NCBI RefSeq assembly: GCF_009650435.1
Contig: NZ_VVIP01000091.1
Coordinates: forward strand, 1 to 64,000
DNA length: 64,000 nucleotides
Reading direction: 5' to 3'
Origin: Foetidibacter luteolus
Lineage (GTDB): Bacteria > Bacteroidota > Bacteroidia > Chitinophagales > Chitinophagaceae
The notes under the pieces are model-generated. The model saw only the letters and a list, made by a program, of their open reading frames with translations, made no database searches and had not been told where the DNA came from. Shown one piece after another: positions 51,357-60,437 of this stretch. Numbering within the stretch: position 1 is the stretch's first letter; the number at the start of each line of letters is the position of its first letter. The position numbers were made by a program, and so were the translations under genes.

Positions 51357-52394
51357 ATGAACGGCCACATCTATACATTTAAGTTAATGCCGGACTGGCA
51401 ACTGATACAGGAACTAAGTATGTTAGACAGATTTGATGCATCATGGTCAGTTGTTGAAAAAAGGGAAGGAAAAAGTCTGAAGCAACTTAAATCAATTGCA
51501 ACAGTACGTAGTGTTGGCGCTTCTACCAGAATTGAAGGATCAATAATGACTGATGAAGAGGTAAAAGTGTTAATTGAAAACCTGGATATTTCAAAATTAG
51601 AAGATAGAGACTCGCAGGAGGTTGCAGGGTATTTTGAAGCATTAGACTTGATATCCGAGGAATATAATAACATGGAAGTTTCTGAAGGTTCCATAAAAAA
51701 CCTCCATAATATTTTAATGAAGCATAGTCAAAAAGACCATTGGCATAGGGGAGGTTACAAACAACATAGCAATGCTGTTGAGGCAACAAGACCTGACGGA
51801 AGCAAGCAGATTATTTTTAAAACCACGCCTGCTGGTTTTGCCACAGAAGATGCCATGAGAATGTTGGTTGAGTGGTGGCATAATGATAAGGAAACACATC
51901 CTATAGTAAAATGTGCTTTGTTTTGTTATGATTTTGTAAGTATTCATCCTTTTCAGGATGGAAACGGACGGTTAAGCAGGCTTATTGGAACGCTTCTTTT
52001 ACTTAAAAACGGATACACATGGATACAGTATGTAAGTTTTGAGCATGAAATTGAAAACAGAAAATCTGAATATTACCAGGAATTGATGAATGCCCAAAAA
52101 CAGAGGCCAGGAGAAGATGTATATAACTGGGTGTCTTTTTTCTTAAGATGCCTAAATAACATTAGCAGCCAGCTAATGGCAAAGCTTTCAAGCCAGGGTG
52201 TTGTTAATAATCTTGGCCCTAAAGAAAAGTCTGTTTATCTGTTTATTGAAAACCATCCTGGAAGCAGGTCTGGAGATATTTCGGAGAAGTTGAACATACC
52301 ATTGCCTACAGTGAAAAAGATATTAAGTTCCCTGGTTAAAAGTAAGACTGTTGCAAAACATGGAGCAGGGGCTGGCACTAATTATTCATTATAA
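51357..52394 (+). CDS. Fic-family AMP-transferase with C-terminal winged helix
   Basis: A 345-residue protein. The Fic core is HPFQDGNGRLSR (His197), fully conserved for AMP transfer. The N-terminal inhibitory motif SxxxEG (Ser56 to Gly61) places it in class II with built-in autoinhibition. A C-terminal winged helix (about residues 285-345, SGDISEKLNIPLPTVKKILS) suggests DNA binding. It would modify Tyr/Ser/Thr of a target protein. No separate antitoxin gene is adjacent. A phased repeat array lies directly upstream. Confidence 0.93.
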   Translation: MNGHIYTFKLMPDWQLIQELSMLDRFDASWSVVEKREGKSLKQLKSIATVRSVGASTRIEGSIMTDEEVKVLIENLDISKLEDRDSQEVAGYFEALDLISEEYNNMEVSEGSIKNLHNILMKHSQKDHWHRGGYKQHSNAVEATRPDGSKQIIFKTTPAGFATEDAMRMLVEWWHNDKETHPIVKCALFCYDFVSIHPFQDGNGRLSRLIGTLLLLKNGYTWIQYVSFEHEIENRKSEYYQELMNAQKQRPGEDVYNWVSFFLRCLNNISSQLMAKLSSQGVVNNLGPKEKSVYLFIENHPGSRSGDISEKLNIPLPTVKKILSSLVKSKTVAKHGAGAGTNYSL

Positions 52395-52424
52395 TCTTCA
52401 AATGTTTGTATCTATCGCTTTGGT

Positions 52425-52560
52425 GCGCATTATCTTACCCGGGTCTGAAAAGATGCCAAATGAACTGAACGATGAAAGGGTTGCCAGCCAGGTTTGTTAT
52501 TTTATTTTGGCACTGGCGAACCTCCTTCGTCGGTTTGCGACGCAACAGGCGATGCCATGA
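52425..52560. repeat. Family 2 repeat, long reverse copy
   Basis: TGCGACGCAA at 52536-52545. The flank AACTGAACGATGAAAGGG lies near 52460-52480, so this copy carries about 55 extra bases between core and flank compared with the copies at 50060 and 59040. It fills the gap between fic and polX. Confidence 0.78.
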
Positions 52561-52683
52561 AACTATGTTGCCGGTATCTAAAAAATCTGCCCACAATAAG
52601 CACTTTTGCTTAATGCTTTATTTGGATGTATTCCTTTACTTTCGGGGTTGTGTCTTCAGTAATTTTTATGTAAAATAACCTGT

Positions 52684-54357
52684 ATGGATAATTATGCCAT
52701 TGCCGATAATTTTTCGCTGCTTGCCAAACTGATGGATATACACGGCGAAAACAGTTTTAAAACCAAATCATATTCGTCGGCCGCATTTACCATTGAAAAG
52801 TTACCAATGGAATTATCGGCATTGCCGCATGACAAAATTTTTTCTATTAAAGGCATTGGTGAAACCATTGGTAAAAAGATTATTGAACAACTGCAGCTTG
52901 GCAGCCTGCCTTTACTGGATGAATACCTGCAAAAAACACCGCCGGGTATTATTGAAATGCTTAACATTAAAGGGATAGGACCCAAAAAAATATCAACCAT
53001 CTGGAAAGAGCTTGAAATAGAAAGCCTGGGCGAATTACTGTATGCCTGCAACGAAAACAGGCTTACCCTGTATAAAGGTTTTGGCGAAAAAACGCAGCAA
53101 AACGTAAAAGAGGCAATTGAGTTTTATTTGAGTAACCAGGGCAGTTACCTATACGCACAAACTGAAGCTTTTGCTGATGCGATAAGCAATAAACTGAAGG
53201 AAGCCTTTACGAGCTACAACTTTTTACCCACGGGCGACTACAGGAAACACAGTGAAATAATCAGCAAACTTGAATGGGTTACCAATGCACCTGCCAACGT
53301 ATTGAATGATTATTTTTTGCAGCATAATTACCAGCCTGTTGCCCAGCATGACGAGCAGGTGTCATACAAAGGCGAAGAGAACCTGGAATTGATGTTTTAC
53401 ATTTCTACGGATAACATTTACCTGAAACAATTTATTACCAGCAGCAGCGAAGCATTTTTAACGGAATGGATAGAACAGGGGGCTTTTGATAAACAGAAAC
53501 AGTACGCATCTGAAGAAGAAATTTTTACAGATGCCGGCGCAGCATTTGTTCCGGCATACCTGCGGGAAAAGTCAACCGCGGTTGCATGGGCCAAAGCGGA
53601 CCAACTGCCTTCGGTAATACAAGAGGAAGATATAACTTCAGTTATACACAGCCACAGCAAATGGAGCGACGGCGCCAATACGCTGGAAGAAATGGCCAAA
53701 GGCGCTATGGCCAAAGGATTGCAATACCTGGTGATAAGTGACCACTCCAAAACAGCCTTTTATGCCAACGGCCTTACTGAAGAAAGGCTGGCGTCTCAAC
53801 ACGCGGAAATTGATGAACTGAACAAAAAACTTACCCCGTTTAAGATTTTCAAGAGTATTGAAAGCGACATACTGAATGATGGCAGCCTTGATTACGCGGA
53901 TGATGTACTGGCTACATTTGACCTGGTAATTGCTTCTGTACACTCTAACCTAAAAATGAGTGAAGAGAAGGCGATGACAAGGCTGCTAAAAGCTATTGAA
54001 AACCCTTACACCAGTATTCTTGGCCACATGACCGGGCGGCTGTTGCTCAGCCGCAATGGCTACCCTGTTGACCATAAGAAAATTATTGAAGCATGCGCTG
54101 CCAATGATGTGGTGATTGAACTGAATGCCCACCCACGAAGGCTGGATATAGATTGGCGCTGGATTGATTATGCACTTGAAAAAAATGTATTGATCTCTAT
54201 TGACCCCGATGCGCATTCTGTTGACGGTTTTGCCGACATAAAATACGGCGTACTGGCTGCACAAAAAGCCGGGCTTACAAAAGCAAGCAATTTAAGCAGC
54301 TTTAGCCTGCCTGAATTTGAAGTGTTTATTGCAAAGCAAAAAGCGAAAAGAAAATAG
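52684..54357 (+). CDS. DNA polymerase X-like protein with PHP exonuclease domain
   Basis: A 557-residue protein of PolX layout. Helix-hairpin-helix repeats lie at about 1-140 (IKGIGETIGKKII near 55, IKGIGPKKI near 95, LYKGFGEK near 129). A palm region is at about 150-290, and a PHP domain at about 315-557 has HSHSKWSDG, DHSKTAFYA, HPRRLDIDW and DPDAHS intact. At the polymerase site, residues 183-199 read TGDYRKHSEIISKLEWV, without the paired aspartates of an active palm (canonically GDLDIL). It is probably a 3'-5' nuclease with weak or no polymerase activity. Confidence 0.88.
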   Translation: MDNYAIADNFSLLAKLMDIHGENSFKTKSYSSAAFTIEKLPMELSALPHDKIFSIKGIGETIGKKIIEQLQLGSLPLLDEYLQKTPPGIIEMLNIKGIGPKKISTIWKELEIESLGELLYACNENRLTLYKGFGEKTQQNVKEAIEFYLSNQGSYLYAQTEAFADAISNKLKEAFTSYNFLPTGDYRKHSEIISKLEWVTNAPANVLNDYFLQHNYQPVAQHDEQVSYKGEENLELMFYISTDNIYLKQFITSSSEAFLTEWIEQGAFDKQKQYASEEEIFTDAGAAFVPAYLREKSTAVAWAKADQLPSVIQEEDITSVIHSHSKWSDGANTLEEMAKGAMAKGLQYLVISDHSKTAFYANGLTEERLASQHAEIDELNKKLTPFKIFKSIESDILNDGSLDYADDVLATFDLVIASVHSNLKMSEEKAMTRLLKAIENPYTSILGHMTGRLLLSRNGYPVDHKKIIEACAANDVVIELNAHPRRLDIDWRWIDYALEKNVLISIDPDAHSVDGFADIKYGVLAAQKAGLTKASNLSSFSLPEFEVFIAKQKAKRK

Positions 54358-54360
54358 GCC

Positions 54361-57300
54361 TTACAATTTTGCCAATGGAATAGACACAAAGAAGGTTGTG
54401 CCTATGTTTTCTTTGGTCTCAAACCATATTTGCCCCTTCGCAGTTTCTACAATGGCTTTGCATATAGCCAGGCCCAGGCCCGTGCCCGATGATTTGGTGG
54501 TAAAATTGGGCTCGAATATTTTGGTCTTCATGTTTTGAGGAATGCCTGTGCCATAATCCTGGATGGCAACCACCACATGGTCATCTTTGATATGTTGCGT
54601 AACCAATATCCTTATAGGATTATTATCCCCGGAAGCTTCAATAGCGTTTTTAATAAGGTTGGTAAACAACCGGCTTAACTGAAGCTTATCGGCCTCAATA
54701 ATACAGGCTTCATCAGATTTTTCCCATAGTATGAGAATATCTGCATCGGCTTTAAACAGGTTGATGACAGACTCCAGCACTTCATTAGCTGAGAACCTTT
54801 CCAACATCATATTACTGCCAATATTGGCAAACTGGGAAAAATCACCCGCTATTTTGGATAGCTGCTCAATTTGCTCAATTAACGTATTGGCTACACGGGA
54901 GGAAAGCTCTTTTACATTATCCGCATTATTGTTTATGGCTTTCTGCAGGTATTGTATGCTCAGCTTCATAGGTGTTAGCGGGTTCTTTATTTCATGGGCC
55001 ACCTGCCGCGCCATTTCCCTCCAGGCGCCTTCTCTTTCGCTTTGGGCAAGGGCCATGGCACTTTCTTCCAACTGGTGCACCATTTTATTGTATTCCTTTA
55101 CCAGAACACCAATTTCATCGTTGCTTTCCCATTCAATCTCTTCATTGGTTTTGCCCAGGCTTACCTGTTTCATACGGCTGCTTATAAGGGCGAATGAAGA
55201 AGTAATCCTGTTGGTTACCAGTAACGCGATAGCGCCGGCCAGTAAAAAGATAAGGGCGTTTAAATCTATCAGCGTTACAAGAAAGTTGGATATTTCCTGA
55301 TTTAATTCCCGTTCTGTATTAAGGTAGGGTATGTTAAGGTAAGCGATTACTTTTCCGTTGTTTTCCCTAATTGGGGCGTAAGCGCTCTGGTAAGAAAAGT
55401 TGCCCACTTTTTCATCCTGCATATACTGCAACCTGCGGGCATAATGCAGGTTATAGTAAGCATCCGGCTGCATTTTGGTACTGAATATTTGCTTGTTATA
55501 CAGCAGTTGTTGGGTAGAAGCCCGTAGGTTTCCTGTTTCGTCGTAAATATTAACGTCCGCATTGTGCTCTTCCGCTATTTCGATTATTTTTCGCTCCAGG
55601 TCGCCTTTTAAACCAATCTCCACCAGGTCATACTGATCGTCAAAAATCAACTGGCTTTTTATGCGGTTTTCCACCTCGTTGGATATTACCTGGATGGTTT
55701 TGGCCAAACGTTCCTGGTTATTGTTGTAATAGCGCTTGATGAAGAACGATATGGTAGCTATACCAATAATGATGAAAGAAAACAGGCTGATAAAAATAAT
55801 GATGGACAATATTTGGGTGCGGATGTTAAAGCTGAAAACATTCTTCACTTCCTTCCAGCGAAACCTGGCATTAAAGAATATCAAACCCAATTGAAACAAT
55901 ACTACCACCAGTATAAAATTGGTAAACAGGTAAGAGAAGAAAGTAAGCGATTCGGCAAACCAATTATCTTTTTTTATAACCAATACTGTTTTAGCGTTGC
56001 CGGCATTATGCCATAGCTCCTCCACACCCTTTCTTTTTCTTATCTCAAATTCAAATTTTGGCAACTGGTTGTTTAAAAGAGTGTCTGAAAAACTGTAAGC
56101 ATTAAAATTGGCAATAAGCTTTTGCTTACTGTAAAGGGCGTAGGAGTACCCGGCATTTATATCGTTAATAATGCTGTTATCCTGCTTAAAGAGTTCAGGA
56201 AATAATGATTCTGTTCTGTACCGCTTTGGCTTGGATACTATAAAAAGATACCCCAACGTGTCTTTACGAAAGCCTCGTATAACATGATCGTAGATATAAG
56301 TAAAGCCCTCGTTGATGCTTTCGTAGTAGTATAGGCCAGGAATGGTGGTACCCTTACCGCGGTTATTAATGATTGATTTAAGGCCGTAATACGAAGTTGG
56401 GTCTTCATTAAACAAGGGGCTAAAATCTTTACCAAAGGTGTAAATGCGTGTATCGTATTTGTTCAGGTAGCTGGAAAAATTATCTTTCAGCAGGCTGTCT
56501 TTAAAACTGCGGTTGCTGCTTTCGCCTGTAAGTAGTTTAAAATTTTCGGCTCTGAACGCGTTGGTAAAATTGGTGGTGGTAAGCCCCATCAGGTTTTCGC
56601 CCAGTGGGTCTGTTTGAAAAGAAAGCTTTTCGGCAAAATTTTTACGTTGCACCACTTCCTTTGTTTTATAGTGATGTATTACCAGCGTAGTAACAAATGC
56701 GGAGAAGAAAATTACCCAAAACAGGAAAAAGGGCGAACGTATCAACTGTACATTATTATCCTGCTTGCGCAACTGGGTTAACAGTATAAAACCGATAATC
56801 CACAACAGTATCATTATTTTAACATCAATAGGATCGTTGTAAACCCGCAGTACAATCAGCAACAGCCCCGATGCCGCTATTACCGCAACACGTATAAACA
56901 AACTGTACGAAAGTTTTAACGATGGCAAGAGCAACATGGTTGCCAGGTGGTAATAAGAGAGGATAAGGAAACAAAGTATAAGCAGGCAAATAATTACGTA
57001 GGCATTCAGGCTGAAGAAATTGGTTACGTCGAACGATATTTGTGAATCAAGCACCAACCCCTTAATTAAATCAGCAAAGCCGAATGTAACCAGCGGCAGC
57101 GTACACAGTGCCGCCACCGCTACCACATGCATCCATTTTTTTATTACGGGTGGCTTCCAGTTCCACTGGCCTGTATTGTTAAACTTAACAAATACCACCA
57201 GCCAGTAAAAAAGGATAACATTAATAATTAAATCACCCAGACTGCGGTGTATTTCGCTGGATGCATAGTTGCCCGGATAAAACAGATCGTAGCTCCTGAA

Positions 57301-58113
57301 GTTAAAGGGAAAGGAAAAATAGTAGCCAGGTATGCGTATCAGCAAAATCATAGCCACCAAAAAAGCAAAACCGGTATAAAATCCTTTCATTTTTACCAGT
57401 TGCGTGGCTACGGCATTAATAAAAACAAATACCAGTATAATAGCCAGCACCCGCAAGGTTATGGAAAGCCCCCCCGGCTGGTCAATATCTGCCCTGTCTT
57501 TTTTTACAATTCTGTAAAGCAGTTTATTGTATGAGTTATAGATGGGTATACTGTTATCGCCACTGCCGGTTTCGTAAAAATCATCAAGCGATGGATATTG
57601 AGCAAAACGTGTTTGCAGGTAGCGGTTCTGTATAAAGTACTGCCAGCGCAGCGGAATAAGCCCTGCAATAATGTAAGAAGCGCCGTTAACATACCGGGTT
57701 GCTTTTACCAGCTCAAATAAACCATTTTGATACTCCACTGCGTAAGTACCGTCGGGCTTTTTCAGGTCGGCCGGGTTAATGGCCATCAGGTTGGTGTTCC
57801 AGTAAACCTGAACCGGGTTGCCAAGGTCGTTAACCAAATAAGCAAACAGCCCATAGTTTTTTTTGGTAAGCGCAGTTTTATAGGCATTGCCCGCGTCTGC
57901 AATAATACCTTTTACAAAAGCCTGGTCTTCCAGCAGGTTTTCAAAATCTTTTTCCTGGGTGGCTATATATTGTTCCAGGTTTCTTTTAACGCCGGCGGGC
58001 GAAGCATTGAAAGAAATATAATTGGTTAAAACAAACGATATGGTGTACAGCCATGCCGCGGCAATGAATAGATATCCATGCCTGAAAACCGCTGTCTTAA
58101 GTACACGAATCAA
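54361..58113 (-). CDS. Large membrane sensor histidine kinase (NtrY-like)
   Basis: A 1250-residue kinase with a TTG start that overlaps the mazG stop by 4 bases (TTGA). After a first helix and a periplasmic segment, about eight membrane helices lie between residues 225 and 480. A second periplasmic region (about 490-735) is followed by further helices and another sensor segment. A HAMP linker precedes HisKA, with His1040 in QVAHEIKNPLTPM. The HATPase domain contains NLIKNAIEA and GTGLGLAI. No response regulator is adjacent. It is convergent with polX (3 bases between stops). Confidence 0.9.
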   Translation of the reverse strand: MIRVLKTAVFRHGYLFIAAAWLYTISFVLTNYISFNASPAGVKRNLEQYIATQEKDFENLLEDQAFVKGIIADAGNAYKTALTKKNYGLFAYLVNDLGNPVQVYWNTNLMAINPADLKKPDGTYAVEYQNGLFELVKATRYVNGASYIIAGLIPLRWQYFIQNRYLQTRFAQYPSLDDFYETGSGDNSIPIYNSYNKLLYRIVKKDRADIDQPGGLSITLRVLAIILVFVFINAVATQLVKMKGFYTGFAFLVAMILLIRIPGYYFSFPFNFRSYDLFYPGNYASSEIHRSLGDLIINVILFYWLVVFVKFNNTGQWNWKPPVIKKWMHVVAVAALCTLPLVTFGFADLIKGLVLDSQISFDVTNFFSLNAYVIICLLILCFLILSYYHLATMLLLPSLKLSYSLFIRVAVIAASGLLLIVLRVYNDPIDVKIMILLWIIGFILLTQLRKQDNNVQLIRSPFFLFWVIFFSAFVTTLVIHHYKTKEVVQRKNFAEKLSFQTDPLGENLMGLTTTNFTNAFRAENFKLLTGESSNRSFKDSLLKDNFSSYLNKYDTRIYTFGKDFSPLFNEDPTSYYGLKSIINNRGKGTTIPGLYYYESINEGFTYIYDHVIRGFRKDTLGYLFIVSKPKRYRTESLFPELFKQDNSIINDINAGYSYALYSKQKLIANFNAYSFSDTLLNNQLPKFEFEIRKRKGVEELWHNAGNAKTVLVIKKDNWFAESLTFFSYLFTNFILVVVLFQLGLIFFNARFRWKEVKNVFSFNIRTQILSIIIFISLFSFIIIGIATISFFIKRYYNNNQERLAKTIQVISNEVENRIKSQLIFDDQYDLVEIGLKGDLERKIIEIAEEHNADVNIYDETGNLRASTQQLLYNKQIFSTKMQPDAYYNLHYARRLQYMQDEKVGNFSYQSAYAPIRENNGKVIAYLNIPYLNTERELNQEISNFLVTLIDLNALIFLLAGAIALLVTNRITSSFALISSRMKQVSLGKTNEEIEWESNDEIGVLVKEYNKMVHQLEESAMALAQSEREGAWREMARQVAHEIKNPLTPMKLSIQYLQKAINNNADNVKELSSRVANTLIEQIEQLSKIAGDFSQFANIGSNMMLERFSANEVLESVINLFKADADILILWEKSDEACIIEADKLQLSRLFTNLIKNAIEASGDNNPIRILVTQHIKDDHVVVAIQDYGTGIPQNMKTKIFEPNFTTKSSGTGLGLAICKAIVETAKGQIWFETKENIGTTFFVSIPLAKL

Positions 58114-58883
58114 TTTGCAGAGTTTGTTTTTTTAACCTGGTTCCAGATGGCATCCATTTCGGCAAGGGTCATATCATGCAGATTCTTTCCCTGCTGTTCA
58201 GCTATCTGCTCCATTTGGGTAAAACGGTCAATAAATTTTTTGTTGGTCCTTTCAAGAACGCCTTCGGCGTCCACACGCAAAAACCGTGCGTAGTTTACCA
58301 GGCTAAACAGCACATCGCCAAACTCCTCGTCTATCTTGTCCTGCTCATCCAGGGTTATCGCTTCTTTCAGTTCAGCCACTTCTTCTTCCACTTTTTTCCA
58401 TACATCCTCTTTATTCTCCCACTCAAATCCTACCTGCTTAGCCTTCTCCTGTATACGGGCCGCTTTTACCATAGCGGGTAAAGATGTGGGCACACCGCTT
58501 AAAACAGATTTCTTCCCTTCCTGCTTCTTTATTTTTTCCCAGTTGCGTTTTACATCTTCCTCATCGTTTACCTGCACATCGCCATAAATATGCGGGTGGC
58601 GTTTAACCAGTTTTTCGCTTATGCCGTTAATTACTTCCTGCAAAGTAAACCGCTGCTGCTCGCTGCCAATTTTTGAATAAAACAAAACATGCAGCAGTAT
58701 ATCGCCAAGTTCTTCCTTAATGTTAGCCCAGTCTTCACCGGTAATAGCATCTGCCAGCTCGTAGGTTTCTTCAATGGTCATAGGGCGCAGGGTATGTATG
58801 GTTTGCTTCCTGTCCCAGGGGCATTTTTCCCGCAGGTCGTCCATAATCTCCACCAGCCTGTTAAATGAGTTTGCCGTATCCAT
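58110..58883 (-). CDS. mazG: Nucleoside triphosphate pyrophosphohydrolase MazG
   Basis: A 257-residue two-domain MazG. The N-terminal domain has LREKCPWDRKQTIHTLRP near residue 17 and the metal-binding ExxE/ExxD set in EELGDILLHVLF near 56. The C-terminal domain has EEEVAELKEAI near 168 and DEEFGDVLFSLVNYARFL near 186. It hydrolyses noncanonical and canonical NTPs to NMP and PPi, a house-cleaning role. It is translationally coupled to the kinase gene behind it. Confidence 0.95.
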   Translation of the reverse strand: MDTANSFNRLVEIMDDLREKCPWDRKQTIHTLRPMTIEETYELADAITGEDWANIKEELGDILLHVLFYSKIGSEQQRFTLQEVINGISEKLVKRHPHIYGDVQVNDEEDVKRNWEKIKKQEGKKSVLSGVPTSLPAMVKAARIQEKAKQVGFEWENKEDVWKKVEEEVAELKEAITLDEQDKIDEEFGDVLFSLVNYARFLRVDAEGVLERTNKKFIDRFTQMEQIAEQQGKNLHDMTLAEMDAIWNQVKKTNSAN

Positions 58884-59039
58884 ACGCTTTATTTAAAATG
58901 CCAGCGCTTTGCCGCCGGTAAATTTTGATAAAAATACAGAACTCACTTAAAGGCCGCCTTTATATTGTAATGTAATTTTTACTCGCCAGCAATACAAATC
59001 ATCTGTACAGCAGCAACAAGAAGAATTTGGATACCAGCG

Positions 59040-59125
59040 ACAGATACAGTGTGGCATCGCCAGTTGCGTCGCAATCCTTTCATCGTTCGGTTCATTAGGC
59101 ATCTTTTCAGACCCGGATAAGAAAT
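59040..59125. repeat. Family 2 repeat
   Basis: TTGCGTCGCA at 59064-59073, then CCTTTCATCGTTCGGTTCAT and CATCTTTTCAGACCCGG, the most complete version of the long flank. Confidence 0.8.
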
Positions 59126-59217
59126 ATCGAACAAGGATCAAGGAATATTGAATGACTAACAAAGAGCCAACCTGCAAAGTGAATACCGAAGCAGTAACTC
59201 TAACATGCTGCCTCTAC

Positions 59218-59275
59218 GAGGCTTTGGCTGTTCAATGTTCTTTTGTTCAACGTTTAATGTTAGCGGCTCTACCGC
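59218..59275. repeat. Diverged copy of the window-start direct repeat
   Basis: In reverse complement it reads GCCGCTAACATTAAACGTTG followed by two GAACA boxes, matching the 63-base unit at 1-63 and 135-197 over most of its length. Confidence 0.65.
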
Positions 59276-59365
59276 TATACGGACTTTGCGCTTTATCGCC
59301 TTAAAAAAATTTGACCCAATTACGTAATGAACAGACCGGCAACTTGTATCCGGTAACCGGCTTTC

Positions 59366-59466
59366 GGGTGAGGGATTGAAGCGGTTACCCCGGTGAGGCC
59401 ATCGCAGCAGGGCCTTGTGCCGGAGTAATAGCGGAAAGCCCGACCCGAGGTACGAGGGGCACCCCC
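59366..59466 (+). repeat. Family 1 repeat
   Basis: A 101-base forward copy, with the CCGAGGTACGAGGGGCACCC end variant shared with 19315-19416. The 658-base gap between mazG and the second NUDIX gene (58884-59542) holds only repeats. Confidence 0.85.
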
Positions 59467-59542
59467 AAAAAATTACTACTGATAGCGGAGAAGTGTAATG
59501 GCTTTACCATTTTGCAGGAAATTTTTGCGGGGATAAACATTG

Positions 59543-60235
59543 TTATATTTCAAAATTAATCCCTTCTTTCAGCAACTGTTCGTACCGTTTTTTATTAAAC
59601 TGGTACATTTTGCTGGGCCTGCCCTTGCCTTCTGACCGGGCCAGTTCATTCGTCTCGTCAAGAATGCCCAGCGCCAGCATTTTTTTAGAGAAATTGCGGC
59701 GGTCTATATCCCGGCCAAGCAATGCTATGTAAAGCTTTTCCAAATCGGCAAAAGGAAACTTTTTATCAAGCAACTCAAAACCAATGGGCTGGTAGCGCAC
59801 TTTGGCTTTTACCCTTTCTACGGCTGTATCCAGTATAAGCTGGTGGTCAAAAGCAAGCTGCGGCAGTTGCTGTATATTAAACCACTGAGCGTTTTCAGCA
59901 TCGGTGCTGGCCCTAAGCTGTTGAAATTGAGATGATTTTACCAAAGCAAGGTAGGCTACGGAAATAATGCGCTGGCGGGGGTCCCGGCCGGGTTTGCCAA
60001 AGGTGTAAAGCTGTTCCAGGTAATTAACGGTTATGCCTGTTTCTTCACCCAGTTCCCGCTGCACGGCTTCCTCCAACGATTCATGCTCAAGCACAAAACC
60101 GCCGGGTATGGCCCAGCTATTTTTAAAAGGCTCGTATTTGCGCTGTATTAACAGTACAGAAACGCCCTCGTTTTTAGAATATCCAAACACAATAGCGTCA
60201 ACCGCAACTTTTATATCTGAAACCGGGGAGTGCAT
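59543..60235 (-). CDS. NUDIX-domain winged-helix protein (NrtR-like), intact Nudix box
   Basis: A 230-residue paralogue of the regulator at 15030. The Nudix box at residues 46-68 is complete (GFVLEHE, seven residues, RELGEETGI), so it may hydrolyse an NDP-linked substrate. The C-terminal winged helix is conserved (RDIDRRNFSKKMLALGIL near residue 175, and GRPSKMYQFNKKRYEQL). NrtR proteins of this type bind ADP-ribose and repress NAD-related genes. No target operon adjoins, and the gene is transcribed alone. Confidence 0.88.
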   Translation of the reverse strand: MHSPVSDIKVAVDAIVFGYSKNEGVSVLLIQRKYEPFKNSWAIPGGFVLEHESLEEAVQRELGEETGITVNYLEQLYTFGKPGRDPRQRIISVAYLALVKSSQFQQLRASTDAENAQWFNIQQLPQLAFDHQLILDTAVERVKAKVRYQPIGFELLDKKFPFADLEKLYIALLGRDIDRRNFSKKMLALGILDETNELARSEGKGRPSKMYQFNKKRYEQLLKEGINFEI

Positions 60236-60404
60236 GGGGCAAATTAATGCATAACCGGGGCGCTTTATGATTTATTTAATATAACGGTTAATATTACAAG
60301 GGTATTTTAACATTGCGTGTTACACCTGTAAGGTAAATTTGCATCAGAATATAACACACAAAAAATAAATTACATTTTTCTCATAAGCAGTTAGTTTTGG
60401 TTGC

Positions 60405-60424
60405 GGCCCCTGTTTTTACAGGGG
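60405..60424. other. GC-rich hairpin between the M4 and NUDIX genes
   Basis: GCCCCTGT and ACAGGGGC around TTTT. A T run follows only on the plus strand, opposite to both flanking genes, so it is not a clear terminator for either. Confidence 0.5.
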
Positions 60425-60437
60425 CTTACTTTTTGTA

